Shown piece after piece: positions 53,550 through 62,600 of a stretch of DNA of 64,000 nucleotides; within the stretch, counting starts at the first letter, position 1; each line of letters begins with the position of its first letter. The position numbers and the translations under genes were made by a program. The notes under the pieces were generated by a model. That model worked only from the letters and a program-made list of their open reading frames with translations, made no database searches and was not told the DNA's origin. The stretch is from Paenarthrobacter sp. GOM3 (lineage in GTDB: Bacteria; Actinomycetota; Actinomycetes; Actinomycetales; Micrococcaceae), in assembly GCF_018215265.2 (NCBI RefSeq), contig NZ_CP136562.1:3844001-3908000 (forward strand), written 5' to 3'.

Positions 53550-55079
53550 CTACTGCAGCGTGGCCGTCAATCGGGCCACGTTATCCACATACTTGGCCAG
53601 CGGGGGCCTATCAACCCAGTCTTCCAACATAAGCTCACGGGACACCTCGCGGTACGTGGACTCCACTGCGCGCATGAGGTTCACGGTTTCGGCGCCCAAC
53701 AGCATCACCGAAACCTCCATGTTCAGGGAGAAGGAGCGCATGTCCATGTTGCTGGAACCAAGAACTGCCACTTCGTCGTCAATGGTGAAGTGCTTGGCGT
53801 GGAGGACGTACGGTGCACGGTACAGGTAAATGCGTACCCCGGCACCCAGGAGGGCCTCGTAATAGGAGCGTTGCGCGTGGTGGACCAGGAACTGGTCGCC
53901 CTTCTCGGAGACGAATAGCTCCACGTCCACGCCCCGCTGTGCCGCAGTGGTGATGGCGTAGAGCAGCGAGTCGTCCGGAACGAAATAGGGGCTGCAGATG
54001 GAGATCCTGTGCTGCGCGGAATAGATCAGGGTGTTGAACAGGCGGAGGTTGTTCTCTGTCGCAAAACCTGGACCGCTCGGAACCACCTGTGCCGTGACCT
54101 TGCCCGGAGAAGGCTGGGAAGGCAGCCGGAGCTGGTCTTCCAGGGATTCGTCTGTCTCGCTGAGCCAGTCTGTCGCGAACACCACGTTGAGGGTTGCCAC
54201 GATCGGACCTTCGAGACGGGACATGAGCTCAACCCATTTGCGGCCCACCTTGCGGTGCTTGGGGTTGTTGTACGACGGTTCGATCAGGTTCTGCGAGCCC
54301 GTGAAGGCAACGATGCCGTCAATCACCATGATTTTGCGGTGGTTCCGGAGGTCCGGGCGCCGCCACTGGCCATGGATCGGAAGCAGGGGAAGCATCCGCC
54401 GCCACTGGATCTTTCCTGCCTTGAGCCTGCGTATCAACCGGCGGTAGCCCTTAACCCGGAGTGTGCCGATGTGATCGAAAAGCAGCCTGACAGTGACGCC
54501 ACGTTCAGCGGCTTTTTCCAACTCCGTCAGCAACTCGTCCGTAACGGAGTCGCTGCTCATGATGTAGAACTCTGCGTTGACGTACCGGTTGGCGCCCCTG
54601 ACTGCCTCGGCCATGGCCTTGATGGACTCTTCGTAGCCAGGAATGAGCTCTACCTTGTTGCCGTCAACCATGGGCAATGATCCGAGCCGATGGTTGAGTT
54701 CGCCTGCCGATTTCACCCATTCGGGGCCTGAGTAGACGCTCACGGGATCGGAGAGATCGGAGGTTACGGCGCGGACCCGGCGGTTAACTTCTTCCTGCTG
54801 CTCCCGCCTGCGCTTTGACAGCTTGAAGTTTCCGAAGAGAAGGAACAGGACAAAGCCGACAGATGGGATGAGGAACACAGCCAGAAGCCATGCCATGGCC
54901 GTGGTGGGACGACGATTGCCGGGAATGACGCCAAGCAGCACAATGCGCATGACGACTTCCACAATGGCCCAGACACCCAATAACCAGGTCCACTCCTGGC
55001 CAAAAGGAAAAGGAAAGAGCACCGACCAACCCCCACGTTCCGCGAACAACAGTGACCACAGCCTATCCGGCAAAGTCAT
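53550..55079 (-). CDS. cls: Cardiolipin synthase (phospholipase D family)
   Basis: A 509-residue membrane enzyme condensing two phosphatidylglycerols or related lipids. Two hydrophobic helices lie at about residues 25-70. There are two HKD motifs: NHRKIMVIDGIVAFTGSQN and LHAKHFTIDDEVAVLGSSN. ATG at 55079, with no Shine-Dalgarno; a longer GTG form (55118) overlaps the pabC start and is unlikely. It converges on the kinase-PabB gene with a 13-base gap and is divergent from pabC. Confidence 0.93.
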   Translation of the reverse strand: MTLPDRLWSLLFAERGGWSVLFPFPFGQEWTWLLGVWAIVEVVMRIVLLGVIPGNRRPTTAMAWLLAVFLIPSVGFVLFLLFGNFKLSKRRREQQEEVNRRVRAVTSDLSDPVSVYSGPEWVKSAGELNHRLGSLPMVDGNKVELIPGYEESIKAMAEAVRGANRYVNAEFYIMSSDSVTDELLTELEKAAERGVTVRLLFDHIGTLRVKGYRRLIRRLKAGKIQWRRMLPLLPIHGQWRRPDLRNHRKIMVIDGIVAFTGSQNLIEPSYNNPKHRKVGRKWVELMSRLEGPIVATLNVVFATDWLSETDESLEDQLRLPSQPSPGKVTAQVVPSGPGFATENNLRLFNTLIYSAQHRISICSPYFVPDDSLLYAITTAAQRGVDVELFVSEKGDQFLVHHAQRSYYEALLGAGVRIYLYRAPYVLHAKHFTIDDEVAVLGSSNMDMRSFSLNMEVSVMLLGAETVNLMRAVESTYREVSRELMLEDWVDRPPLAKYVDNVARLTATLQ

Positions 55080-55108
55080 ATTCAATGGCCCGGCACTAAG
55101 CTGGGACC

Positions 55109-56050
55109 ATGACTTCACCTGCCCCCACGGTCCTGGTTTTCCTGGATCCCGCGTTCGAAAACGGCCGTCTTGCCGATTCCAGCCAACCCCAGCTCATGGC
55201 AACGGATCTGGGTGCCACACGTGGCGATGGAGTGTTCGAATCGCTGTTGGCGGTCCAAGGACGCCCCCGCAAGGTGCAGGCACACCTGAACCGTTTGGGT
55301 GGTTCCGCTGCCGCACTCGATCTGGCACTCCCGGAGCAGGACGCCTGGCGCAGGGCAATCGACACCGCCATTACCGAGTTCCGCCACCTCCACCCGGCCG
55401 CGACGCCGGAGGAGGATGAGGTGGTCGTGAAGCTGATCGTGACCCGCGGCGTTGAAGGCGCGGCAAACCCCACTTGTTGGGTACAGGCTTCGCCGTCCCC
55501 CGCGGGCAGTCGCCGGCAGCGCGAGACGGGCATCGACGTCGTCCTTCTGGACCGCGGCTTCGACACGGAAGCCGGCGAGCGGGCACCCTGGCTGCTGCTT
55601 GGCGCCAAGACGCTTTCCTATGCGGTCAACATGGCGGCGCTTCGCTACGCGCACAAGCAGGGCGCTGACGACGCCATCTTCACCTCCACGGACGGCCGCG
55701 TCCTGGAAGGTCCGACGTCCACCGTGTTGCTGGCGCACCTTGAAGAGGTCGACGACGGCGAAGGTTCGGTCAAGACCGTACGACGCCTCATCACGCCCCA
55801 ACACGACAGCGGAATTCTGCCCGGAACATCCCAAGGCGCCCTCTTTGCTGCAGCTAAAGCCGCAGGTTGGGAACTTGGCTACGGGCCCCTCGTCCCACAG
55901 GACCTGTTCGACGCCGACGCTGTCTGGCTTATCTCGAGCATCCGCTTGATCGCTCCCGTGAACCACATCAACGGCAAGGAAATCGGCACGCCAGCGGTAC
56001 GGAAGCAGCTCACAGCCGAGTTGAACGAGCTGTTCGCGGGAATCGAATAA
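55109..56050 (+). CDS. pabC: Aminotransferase class IV / 4-amino-4-deoxychorismate lyase (PabC)
   Basis: A 313-residue fold-type IV PLP enzyme. The PLP lysine is in GAKTLSYAVNM; the catalytic glutamate is in VLEGPTSTV. The active-site start DLGATRGDGVFESL is also characteristic. It would cleave aminodeoxychorismate to p-aminobenzoate and pyruvate, completing the pathway whose first step is the kinase-PabB fusion nearby. Branched-chain or D-amino acid aminotransferases share the fold, so the function is inferred from position. ATG at 55109 has TAAGCT six bases upstream and no Shine-Dalgarno. Confidence 0.85.
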   Translation: MTSPAPTVLVFLDPAFENGRLADSSQPQLMATDLGATRGDGVFESLLAVQGRPRKVQAHLNRLGGSAAALDLALPEQDAWRRAIDTAITEFRHLHPAATPEEDEVVVKLIVTRGVEGAANPTCWVQASPSPAGSRRQRETGIDVVLLDRGFDTEAGERAPWLLLGAKTLSYAVNMAALRYAHKQGADDAIFTSTDGRVLEGPTSTVLLAHLEEVDDGEGSVKTVRRLITPQHDSGILPGTSQGALFAAAKAAGWELGYGPLVPQDLFDADAVWLISSIRLIAPVNHINGKEIGTPAVRKQLTAELNELFAGIE

Positions 56051-56132
56051 GCCCGACCCCGAATCGAGGCCGTGGGAGCTCCGCTTGGAACCTAGCAGAT
56101 CGCAAGCAGAGTAATCGCTCGCGTGACTTATA

Positions 56133-56191
56133 GATAAGAAAAGCTTGGCCTCAGCCCAAAGGTTCCTGCGGGTCCAACCGCATTTCTTATC
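56133..56191. repeat. Inverted repeat GATAAGAAA...TTTCTTATC upstream of the permease
   Basis: Exact 9-base arms at 56133-56141 and 56183-56191, separated by 41 bases, in the 248-base gap 56051-56298. The spacing is too wide for a classical operator and may be two half-sites. Nothing else is evident in this gap besides the permease ribosome binding site at 56288-56296. Confidence 0.4.
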
Positions 56192-56298
56192 CTCCTTGAA
56201 ATGCTCATCCGTCATGTGATGAATCTTGTTCTCGTGTTAGTTGGATCACGTCCGGCTTGCACTACCCAAACTTTGCTGGCTAACTTCCCGGAGGGAAT

Positions 56299-57753
56299 AT
56301 GGGACTCAGCTCCCCCACAGAAGCCGAAGCATCGGCAACCAAGGCGCAGACCCAGACTGACGCCCCGTCAACAGGTCTTCGCCGGTCCATGGAGGCCCGG
56401 CACCTGGTGATGATCGCCATGGGTGGCGTCATCGGCTCTGGCCTGTTCGTCAGTTCCGGTTACACGATCGCCACCGCAGGCCCCTTGGGCGCGGTCCTGG
56501 CCTTCCTCATCGGCGCTGTCGTGGTTTACCTGGTGATGGCCTGCCTCGGAGAACTCGCCGTAGCGTTCCCCGTTTCAGGCGCTTTCCACATCTACGCGGC
56601 CCGGACCATCGGCCCTGCAACAGGCTTCGCCACCGCCTGGCTGTACTGGCTCTGCTGGGCAGTGGCCTTGGGCTCGGAATTCACGGCCGCCGGCCTACTC
56701 ATGCAGCGCTGGTTCCCCGGTGTCGATGTATGGATCTGGTGCTTCGTCTTCGCAACAGTCCTCTTCACACTGAATGCCATCTCATCGCGTGTCTTTGGTG
56801 AATCAGAGTTTTGGTTCGCGCTCATCAAGGTCGCCGCCGTCGTCGGCCTCATCATCCTGGGCGGCGCTGCGCTGGCGGGCTTCCACCCCCTCGCCACAGG
56901 CGGCTTCCCTTCGTTCGGGGAGAACTTCGCGACTCCCGACGGCCTGTTCCCGAATGGCTTCACGGGTGTGTTCGTTACGTGCCTGGCTGTTTTCTACGCG
57001 TTCTCCGGCTCCGAACTCATCGGCGTCGCAGCAGGCGAAACCGCCAACCCGGGGGCGAACATCCCCAAAGCGATGCGTACCACGGTCATCCGGCTCATGA
57101 TCTTCTTCGTCGGCGCGATCGTGGTCATCGCGGCCACCATCCCCTACGAGCAAGTCAGCGTGGACGAGAGCCCGTTCGTCACCGTCTTCTCCATGCTGGG
57201 CATCCCCTTCGCCGCGGACATCATGAACTTCGTGATCATCACCGCCCTGCTTTCGGCCGGCAACTGCGGACTCTTCTCCTGCGCCCGCATGCTGTTCTCG
57301 TTGGCAGACGAAGGCCACGCACCCAAGGCCTTCAAGAAGCTGACCAAACGCGGCATCCCCATGATCGCCCTGTGCGTCAGCATGCTCGGTGGCCTGGCTT
57401 CGCTGATCAGCAGTGTTGTGGCGCCGGCAACGGTCTACTTGGTGCTGGTGTCTGTGGCCGGTTTCGCGACGGTGGGCGTCTGGATGTCGATTGTCGCTTC
57501 ACACTTCATCTACCGCCGAACCTTCATGAAGAACGGAGGTGACGTCTCGACGCTCCCCTACAAGGCCCCGCTCTTCCCCCTGGTCCCGATCCTGGCCTTC
57601 ACCTTGTGCGTGGTGTCGCTGATAGGCATCGCCTTTGATCCCAACCAGGTCGCAGCGCTCTTGTTCGGCGTACCGTTCGTTGGAGCCTGCTACGCATTCT
57701 TCTACTTCAAGTACGGACGACGGCGGTCGCTCAAGAAGGTTGCCGGCGCTTAG
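56299..57753 (+). CDS. Amino acid permease, AAT/GABA-type
   Basis: A 484-residue APC-superfamily transporter with 12 TM segments. Helix 1 contains IAMGGVIGSGLFVSSGYTI and the loop after helix 4 ETANPGANIPKAMR, the amino acid transporter (AAT) signature. It imports amino acids such as GABA, aromatic or basic amino acids by proton symport. ATG at 56299 follows GGAGGGAA. A strong hairpin follows the stop. Specificity not assignable. Confidence 0.9.
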   Translation: MGLSSPTEAEASATKAQTQTDAPSTGLRRSMEARHLVMIAMGGVIGSGLFVSSGYTIATAGPLGAVLAFLIGAVVVYLVMACLGELAVAFPVSGAFHIYAARTIGPATGFATAWLYWLCWAVALGSEFTAAGLLMQRWFPGVDVWIWCFVFATVLFTLNAISSRVFGESEFWFALIKVAAVVGLIILGGAALAGFHPLATGGFPSFGENFATPDGLFPNGFTGVFVTCLAVFYAFSGSELIGVAAGETANPGANIPKAMRTTVIRLMIFFVGAIVVIAATIPYEQVSVDESPFVTVFSMLGIPFAADIMNFVIITALLSAGNCGLFSCARMLFSLADEGHAPKAFKKLTKRGIPMIALCVSMLGGLASLISSVVAPATVYLVLVSVAGFATVGVWMSIVASHFIYRRTFMKNGGDVSTLPYKAPLFPLVPILAFTLCVVSLIGIAFDPNQVAALLFGVPFVGACYAFFYFKYGRRRSLKKVAGA

Positions 57754-57785
57754 GCCCACGGCTCCCTGACCTGGCGTGACGAAGG

Positions 57786-57827
57786 ACCGGCCCCTGGGCA
57801 ACCTCACCGGGTTGCCCAGGGGCCGGT
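57786..57827 (+). terminator. Rho-independent terminator of the permease gene
   Basis: ACCGGCCCCTGGGCAACC (57786-57803) and GGTTGCCCAGGGGCCGGT (57810-57827) are exact reverse complements with a six-base loop, followed by TTCGTCC. It is 33 bases past the permease stop. Confidence 0.82.
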
Positions 57828-57836
57828 TTCGTCCGA

Positions 57837-57911
57837 CCCTCACTCACATCCCACCCCCTACAACCCAACCCTCACTCACACCCCACCCCCTACAACCCAA
57901 CCCTCACTCAC
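57837..57911 (+). repeat. 32-bp tandem direct repeat, 2.4 copies, pyrimidine-rich
   Basis: Unit CCCTCACTCACAYCCCACCC plus CCTACAACCCAA, copies at 57837-57868, 57869-57900 and a partial at 57901-57911. The two full copies differ at one base. It sits between the permease terminator and the CMD gene and is strongly C-rich on the plus strand (G-rich on the minus). No coding frame or hairpin. Confidence 0.85.
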
Positions 57912-57947
57912 TTCGTTGGCCCTCGCGCGGTGCGTTAGGCTCCATCC

Positions 57948-58430
57948 ATGCCCGAACAGGAAACGAAACCACGTCTTGCCGGCTATCTGGATAAGCAGCA
58001 GCCCGACCTTTATGCCACGCTCAGCCACTATTCCCAACAGCTCGTCGAAGAAGCTGACCGGCTAGGTGTTCCGCGGCGAACCCTCGAGCTCATAAATTAC
58101 TTATCCTCGCAAATCAACGGCTGTGCATTTTGCCTGGATCTTCACCACCGGCGGGCATTGAAGTACGGCGAAACAGAGCAGAGGCTTTCCTTGGTGGCCG
58201 TATACCGGGAGGTTCAATTGTTCGAGCCCGCTGAAGTGATAGCCATGGAGGTGGCCGAACAGATCACGCGAATGAGCACATCGCGCCCCAACCCTGAACT
58301 TTTCGAACGGGCGCGACAGCATTACAGCGACGAACAGATCAGCGTCCTCTGCATGGCAGCGATCGGGATCAATGCCTTCAACCGGCTCTCCATTCTGAGC
58401 GAACACCCCGTACGCGTGGCCAAGAAGTAG
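57948..58430 (+). CDS. Carboxymuconolactone decarboxylase (AhpD-like) family protein
   Basis: A 160-residue CMD-family protein with the redox motif GCAFCLDLHH (Cys59, Cys62, His66) of alkylhydroperoxidase AhpD-type proteins. The N-terminal region is longer than in the 20.5 kb homologue and differs in sequence. ATG at 57948 has TAGGCT six bases before it and no Shine-Dalgarno. It is flanked on both sides by 32-bp tandem arrays, and no sigma factor is adjacent. Role unknown. Confidence 0.9.
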   Translation: MPEQETKPRLAGYLDKQQPDLYATLSHYSQQLVEEADRLGVPRRTLELINYLSSQINGCAFCLDLHHRRALKYGETEQRLSLVAVYREVQLFEPAEVIAMEVAEQITRMSTSRPNPELFERARQHYSDEQISVLCMAAIGINAFNRLSILSEHPVRVAKK

Positions 58431-58442
58431 CCGCCCCGAACA

Positions 58443-58666
58443 GAGCGTCCAGCCCAAACGGACGGAACGTGAGCGAGCGTCCGGCCCAAACGGACGGAAC
58501 GTGAGCGAGCGTCCGGCCCAAACGGACGGAACGTGAGCGAGCGTCCGGCCCAAACGGACGGAACGTGAGCGAGCGTCCGGCCCAAACGGGCGGAACGTGA
58601 GCGAGCGTCCGGCCCAAACGGACGGAACGTGAGAGAGCGTCCGGCCCAAGCGGGCGGAACGTGAGA
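58443..58666. repeat. Seven-copy 32-bp tandem repeat array (minisatellite)
   Basis: Seven contiguous 32-bp units starting at 58443, 58475, 58507, 58539, 58571, 58603 and 58635, each GAGCGTCCGGCCCAAACGGA plus CGGAACGTGAGC with one to a few substitutions, mainly in the first and last two units. Within each unit CGTCCG and CGGACG can form a hairpin with a seven-base loop. It lies between the convergent CMD and cysteine-synthase-like genes. It contains no spacers, so it is not CRISPR; copy number is probably variable. Confidence 0.92.
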
Positions 58667-58672
58667 GAGGAT

Positions 58673-59749
58673 CTACTCTCGGGGGTTGCGGGCTTCGGGA
58701 ACGTCGGCAGCCAGGCGGATGCCGTGCTCTGCCAGCCACACCGGGTTGAAGGCTTTGCTCAGGTAGTTGGTGCCGGCGTCGGGGGCTATGGCAACCACCA
58801 CCGAACCGTGCGGCGCTGCGCGGGCCACCCGGAGGGCTGCAGCCACTGCAAGCCCGGACGACGGGCCCAAGGCGAGACCCTCCTCGTCCAGGAGCCGGTG
58901 CACCGTGGTGTAGACCTCGTCGTTGGGTATCCGGAGGAAACGGTCCACGATCCCGCGGTTGAAAGCCTTGGGCCACTCGGGTTCGGGCCACGAGTTCCCC
59001 ACGCCATCCACCAGGATTTCGCCGGGGTGGCCGCCACTGTACGCGGATCCATAGGGGTCTGCGCCCACCACTTCCAGATGACCGCCCGGCCGTGAAGCTG
59101 CCACTTGCTCTTTCAGGAACCGCCCGTTGCCACTGATGGTCCCGCCAGTGCCGATGCTTGCCACGAAATGTGTGATCAAGCCGCCTGTCTGTTCCCAGAT
59201 TTCAGGGCCGGTATTCTCGTAATGCGCGGCGGGATTGGCTGGGTTGTCGAACTGCATCGGCCGCCAGGCGCCGGGCGTCTCCGCGGTGATGCGGGCAGCC
59301 ACGGCACGGGCATTCTCCGGCGATTCCGAGGGCGCGTTCCAGTCCGTGAGGATCACGCGTGCGCCGTAGTTGTGCAGTGCGGCGAGCTTCTCCTGCGAGA
59401 TGGTGTCGCCGGTGACCACAACAACCGGGTGGCCGGTGAGGTGCCCGATCAGGGCCAGTCCGATCCCCGTGTTTCCGGAGGTGCTCTCCACGATGGTGGC
59501 GCCCGGTTTCAACTCCCCTGAGCGTTCAGCGGCACGGACCATACTCAAGGCGGTGCGGTCCTTAATGGAGCCCCCGGGGTTCTCGGATTCGAGTTTGATG
59601 TGGATGGCGCTGCCCAACCCACGGCCCATGGCGTCGAGTTTCACCAGTGGGGTGTTCCCCACCTTGTCCAGGACTGAGGCATCCAGCACGTCCGGCGTCG
59701 GCTCGGCTGAGTGGGCGCCGTGTTTGCGGATAGCGGTGTTCACCATCAT
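58673..59749 (-). CDS. Pyridoxal phosphate-dependent cysteine synthase family protein
   Basis: A 358-residue beta-family PLP protein related to cysteine synthase/CBS. The PLP lysine is in NPGGSIKDRTALS; the phosphate/substrate loop is STSGNTGIG; further motifs are SIGTGGTISGNGRFLKE and GPSSGLAVAAALRVA. The 358-residue size and N-terminal extension differ from ordinary CysK. ATG at 59749 (second ATG 59746) with GAAGGAGGGG upstream. It overlaps the aromatic lyase gene by four bases and is the third gene of the operon. The acceptor and donor substrates are unknown. Confidence 0.88.
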   Translation of the reverse strand: MMVNTAIRKHGAHSAEPTPDVLDASVLDKVGNTPLVKLDAMGRGLGSAIHIKLESENPGGSIKDRTALSMVRAAERSGELKPGATIVESTSGNTGIGLALIGHLTGHPVVVVTGDTISQEKLAALHNYGARVILTDWNAPSESPENARAVAARITAETPGAWRPMQFDNPANPAAHYENTGPEIWEQTGGLITHFVASIGTGGTISGNGRFLKEQVAASRPGGHLEVVGADPYGSAYSGGHPGEILVDGVGNSWPEPEWPKAFNRGIVDRFLRIPNDEVYTTVHRLLDEEGLALGPSSGLAVAAALRVARAAPHGSVVVAIAPDAGTNYLSKAFNPVWLAEHGIRLAADVPEARNPRE

Positions 59750-61305
59750 TCCCCTCCTTCGGACTCGATAAGTTGTTGCACGGCCTCGCGCAGCCCAGAC
59801 CGCGCCCTCTCCACCAAATCCGGCGCGGACGGCCGGTCCGCGAGGACATCGGCCAAACGTCCGACGACGGCGCCCGTCCCCTTCCCGAGTGGCTGCGCGG
59901 CCCCCGCTTCGAGTAGCAAGTAGGACGCAGTGAGGGCCTCAATCGCCAACAGCTTCTCCGCGGCCTCCAGCGACTTTTCAAGTTGCTGCAACGCGAGCGG
60001 GGCCAGGGTGGAGTGGTCTTCGACGTCGGCGGACAGGGTTGGTGCTCCAAGGGTCGCCGGCGCTGCCAGGAATTTGAGTTCAGCCAGGAGCCCCGCGGCG
60101 GAGTACCACAGCAGTCCCGGCAGTTCTTCATGTGCAAGGCCCGACTCGTCGGTGGCTGCGGCGAGGTGCTTGGCCCGGATGGCGCGTTGCGGCGGGTACA
60201 ACTTGGCGATGCGCCGCTCGCTGGAAATGCCCACATGGGCCAAAGCGAGCCGCAACACTTCGAAGGACAGCGCCAACTGCGTGGGCTGGAAATTCCCGCC
60301 GGACACCACCAGCCCGGACCCGACGTCCACCAGCGGGTTGTCACCGCGACCGTTCAGTTCCACCTCCAGCGCCTTGCCCAGGTCTGAAACCAGGGACCGG
60401 AATGCCCCGTGCGTCTGAGGCGCGGCGCGGAAGGAGAGGGCGTCCTGAACCGAAACCCCAGGCCGAACATCTTCCAGCCAGCCGCCGCCCAAAAGGCGTC
60501 GAACAGCAGCGGCCGAGTCCCGCTGGCCGTCCACCGCCTTGGCTGCCTGGATCGCCGGCGAAAACGGGCTGAGGTTCCCACCGCCGTCGTACCTTGCGAT
60601 TGCCTCAAGCGATAGGGAAAGCGCGACGTCGGCAAGTTCGGCTACGTGCCGCAACCGCAGGAGGATCAGGGCGCCGACGCCCACGGAGTAGGAGTTGGCG
60701 CTCACCAGTGACAGGGCCTCGCCGGCTGCGAGGGTGAGGGGCTGCAGCCCGGCGTCGGCGAGCGCTTTGGCCCCCGGAACCAAGGTGCCGTCGGCATCGA
60801 ACGCTTCACCTTCGCCAAGGGCGACAGCAGCGACGGCGGCGAGTTGGGTGAGGTCCGATGAGCCCACTGAGCCTTCGGCCGGGATAGCGGGGTGGACGCC
60901 GCGATTCAGGAGTTCGGCATAGAAGCGGGCCGTGTCGGGACGAACTCCGGAGCCACCACGGCTGAATCCGACGAGCCGGGCCAGGATGACGGCACGGGCG
61001 GCGGTGCGGTCCAGATAAGGGCCCACACCACTGTTGTGGTACCGGACAACCTGCACCTGGTAACTGAGGATCGACTTGTCCTCCACAACGGTGTCCCGAC
61101 CGGATCCCAGCAGCGTGTTGAGTCCGTAGACTCTCTGGCCGGAAGAGGCAGCTTCCTCCAGGATCTCGCGGGAGCGTCCAAGCAAAGTCAACGCATCATG
61201 GTTGAGTTTCACGTGAAACGAGGCATCGCTGGCCGCCAGAGCCACGCGTTCCGCCCGTATTGGGGCCGTTCCTATCACCAGGGTTCTTGGATCATCGGAA
61301 GCCAT
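59746..61305 (-). CDS. Histidine/aromatic ammonia-lyase homologue with atypical MIO site
   Basis: A 519-residue member of the HAL/PAL family. The N-terminal YGLNTLLGSGRDT carries the family tyrosine (Tyr60). The MIO-forming segment, usually GSVG-Ala-Ser-Gly-DL, reads GSVGSSDLTQLA here (145-156), one residue short and without the Ala-Ser-Gly. Later family pieces include FSFSPAIQ-like NLSPFSPAIQAAK and QDALSFRAAPQTHG. It may be catalytically different or use another mechanism. ATG at 61305 overlaps the monooxygenase stop by one base. Its operon partners are a flavin monooxygenase and a cysteine-synthase homologue. Confidence 0.88.
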   Translation of the reverse strand: MASDDPRTLVIGTAPIRAERVALAASDASFHVKLNHDALTLLGRSREILEEAASSGQRVYGLNTLLGSGRDTVVEDKSILSYQVQVVRYHNSGVGPYLDRTAARAVILARLVGFSRGGSGVRPDTARFYAELLNRGVHPAIPAEGSVGSSDLTQLAAVAAVALGEGEAFDADGTLVPGAKALADAGLQPLTLAAGEALSLVSANSYSVGVGALILLRLRHVAELADVALSLSLEAIARYDGGGNLSPFSPAIQAAKAVDGQRDSAAAVRRLLGGGWLEDVRPGVSVQDALSFRAAPQTHGAFRSLVSDLGKALEVELNGRGDNPLVDVGSGLVVSGGNFQPTQLALSFEVLRLALAHVGISSERRIAKLYPPQRAIRAKHLAAATDESGLAHEELPGLLWYSAAGLLAELKFLAAPATLGAPTLSADVEDHSTLAPLALQQLEKSLEAAEKLLAIEALTASYLLLEAGAAQPLGKGTGAVVGRLADVLADRPSAPDLVERARSGLREAVQQLIESEGGE

Positions 61306-62600
61306 CAGAAGTCCAGGAGGTTCTGCCGGAATCCACCGTTGCCATAGCTCTTCCTCAACAGCCCCCGTCGGCGCAGTTCAGGGGTGAGCTTGTCCAGCAC
61401 CCCATGCACCGTCACCGGATCCACGAAGCCGGAGAAGAGGAATCCATCTCCGCCCACGGCAGAGCCGGTTTCCTCGAGGTAGTCGGCGATTTCGCCCACC
61501 GTACCGATGATCGAGTCGCCCGCCCCGCCGCTACGGGCCTGCAGGATCTGGCGAAGCGTGGAACCTGGCGGCGCTGCTTTGGCGAAATGCTCCAGGGTGC
61601 CCTGGTTGCTGTTGGTGCTCAGCTCGGGCAACGGGGCATCGAGGTCGAACTGCTTGAAGTCGATCACGGAGAGGTAGGAGATGGAGTTGAGCTGGCTGTC
61701 GATGTCGCGTTGGGTGAGCTCACGCCGCTGGGCGCGCAGTTCCTCGGCTTCCGCAGCGGAACCGACCACCGTGGGCTTGAGGACAAACAGTACCTTCACG
61801 TCATCGGGGTTCCTGCCGGCCTTCGCAGCCTCAGCACGGATGGAGTCCCGGTACGCCTTCATGCCGTCCGCGCCTCGTGCTAAGGCGATCGCTACATCGG
61901 CATGCCCGCCAGCGAAGGCCTTGCCGCGGGGTGAAGCCCCCGCCTGAACCAAAACGGGTTCCTCCGGCAGGGGCGCCGTGTTCAGCGGGCCACGGACCTT
62001 GAAGAAGTCGCCCTCATGGTTGATCGGGTGCACCTTTGTATGGTCCGCGAATACCCCGGCGGAAACGTCCTCAAGCACGGCGCCAGGTTCCCAGCTCCGC
62101 CAAAGCCGCCTCACGACGTCGACGAATTCTTCCGCCTTCTCATACCGCAAGTCGTGCTCAATCTGTTGATCCAGCCCGTAGTTCTGGGCGGCGAGGTCGC
62201 TGCCCGACGTCACCACATTCCAGCCCAGCTGGCCCTCGGAGAAGTGCTGCAACGTGGCCAGCAGCCTGGCGGCAGTGAAGGGCGGATAGAAAGAGGCGCT
62301 GACGGTAGGCACGATCCCCAGGTGCTCTGTGGCGGAGAGGAGGTATGGGACCAACGCCAATGGGTCGTGCTTCGGCGCGAAGGACGCGTGAGCAAGCGAG
62401 ACCTCCGCCGTACCGCCATACGTGTCCGGAACCGTGAGTGAGTCCTCAATGATGAACAGGTCAAGCCCGGACCGCTCGAAGGCGCGCACGGCCTCTTGGT
62501 ACAGGGCGGGTTTCTTCCAGTCATAGCCCAGCCCGTAGCCGGGCGTCCCCCAACCCTGAACTCCGAATCCGTGGCCCACGAACCATCCAAAATGCAGCAT
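61305..62600 (-). CDS. NtaA/SnaA/DszA family FMN-dependent monooxygenase
   Basis: About 431 residues (442 if the GTG at 62633 is used) of a luciferase-like monooxygenase working with reduced FMN. Typical family elements are LFIIEDSLTVPDTYGGT, APKHDPLALVPYLLSATEHL, GRLGWNVVTSGS-like QLGWNVVTSGSDLAA and NYGLDQQIEHDLRY. The group oxidises C-S or C-N bonds in compounds such as nitrilotriacetate, dibenzothiophene sulfone or sulfonates. The ATG at 62600 has TACACT seven bases before it. First gene of a tightly overlapping operon with a lyase homologue and a cysteine-synthase homologue. Substrate unknown. Confidence 0.88.
   Translation of the reverse strand: MLHFGWFVGHGFGVQGWGTPGYGLGYDWKKPALYQEAVRAFERSGLDLFIIEDSLTVPDTYGGTAEVSLAHASFAPKHDPLALVPYLLSATEHLGIVPTVSASFYPPFTAARLLATLQHFSEGQLGWNVVTSGSDLAAQNYGLDQQIEHDLRYEKAEEFVDVVRRLWRSWEPGAVLEDVSAGVFADHTKVHPINHEGDFFKVRGPLNTAPLPEEPVLVQAGASPRGKAFAGGHADVAIALARGADGMKAYRDSIRAEAAKAGRNPDDVKVLFVLKPTVVGSAAEAEELRAQRRELTQRDIDSQLNSISYLSVIDFKQFDLDAPLPELSTNSNQGTLEHFAKAAPPGSTLRQILQARSGGAGDSIIGTVGEIADYLEETGSAVGGDGFLFSGFVDPVTVHGVLDKLTPELRRRGLLRKSYGNGGFRQNLLDF

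Noticed and set aside
57837..57911. Coding repeat protein in the C-rich tandem repeat
   Set aside because: The unit length is not a multiple of three and no start or ribosome binding site is present.
58443..58666. CRISPR array
   Set aside because: The units are contiguous 32-bp direct repeats without spacers, and there are no cas genes in the window.
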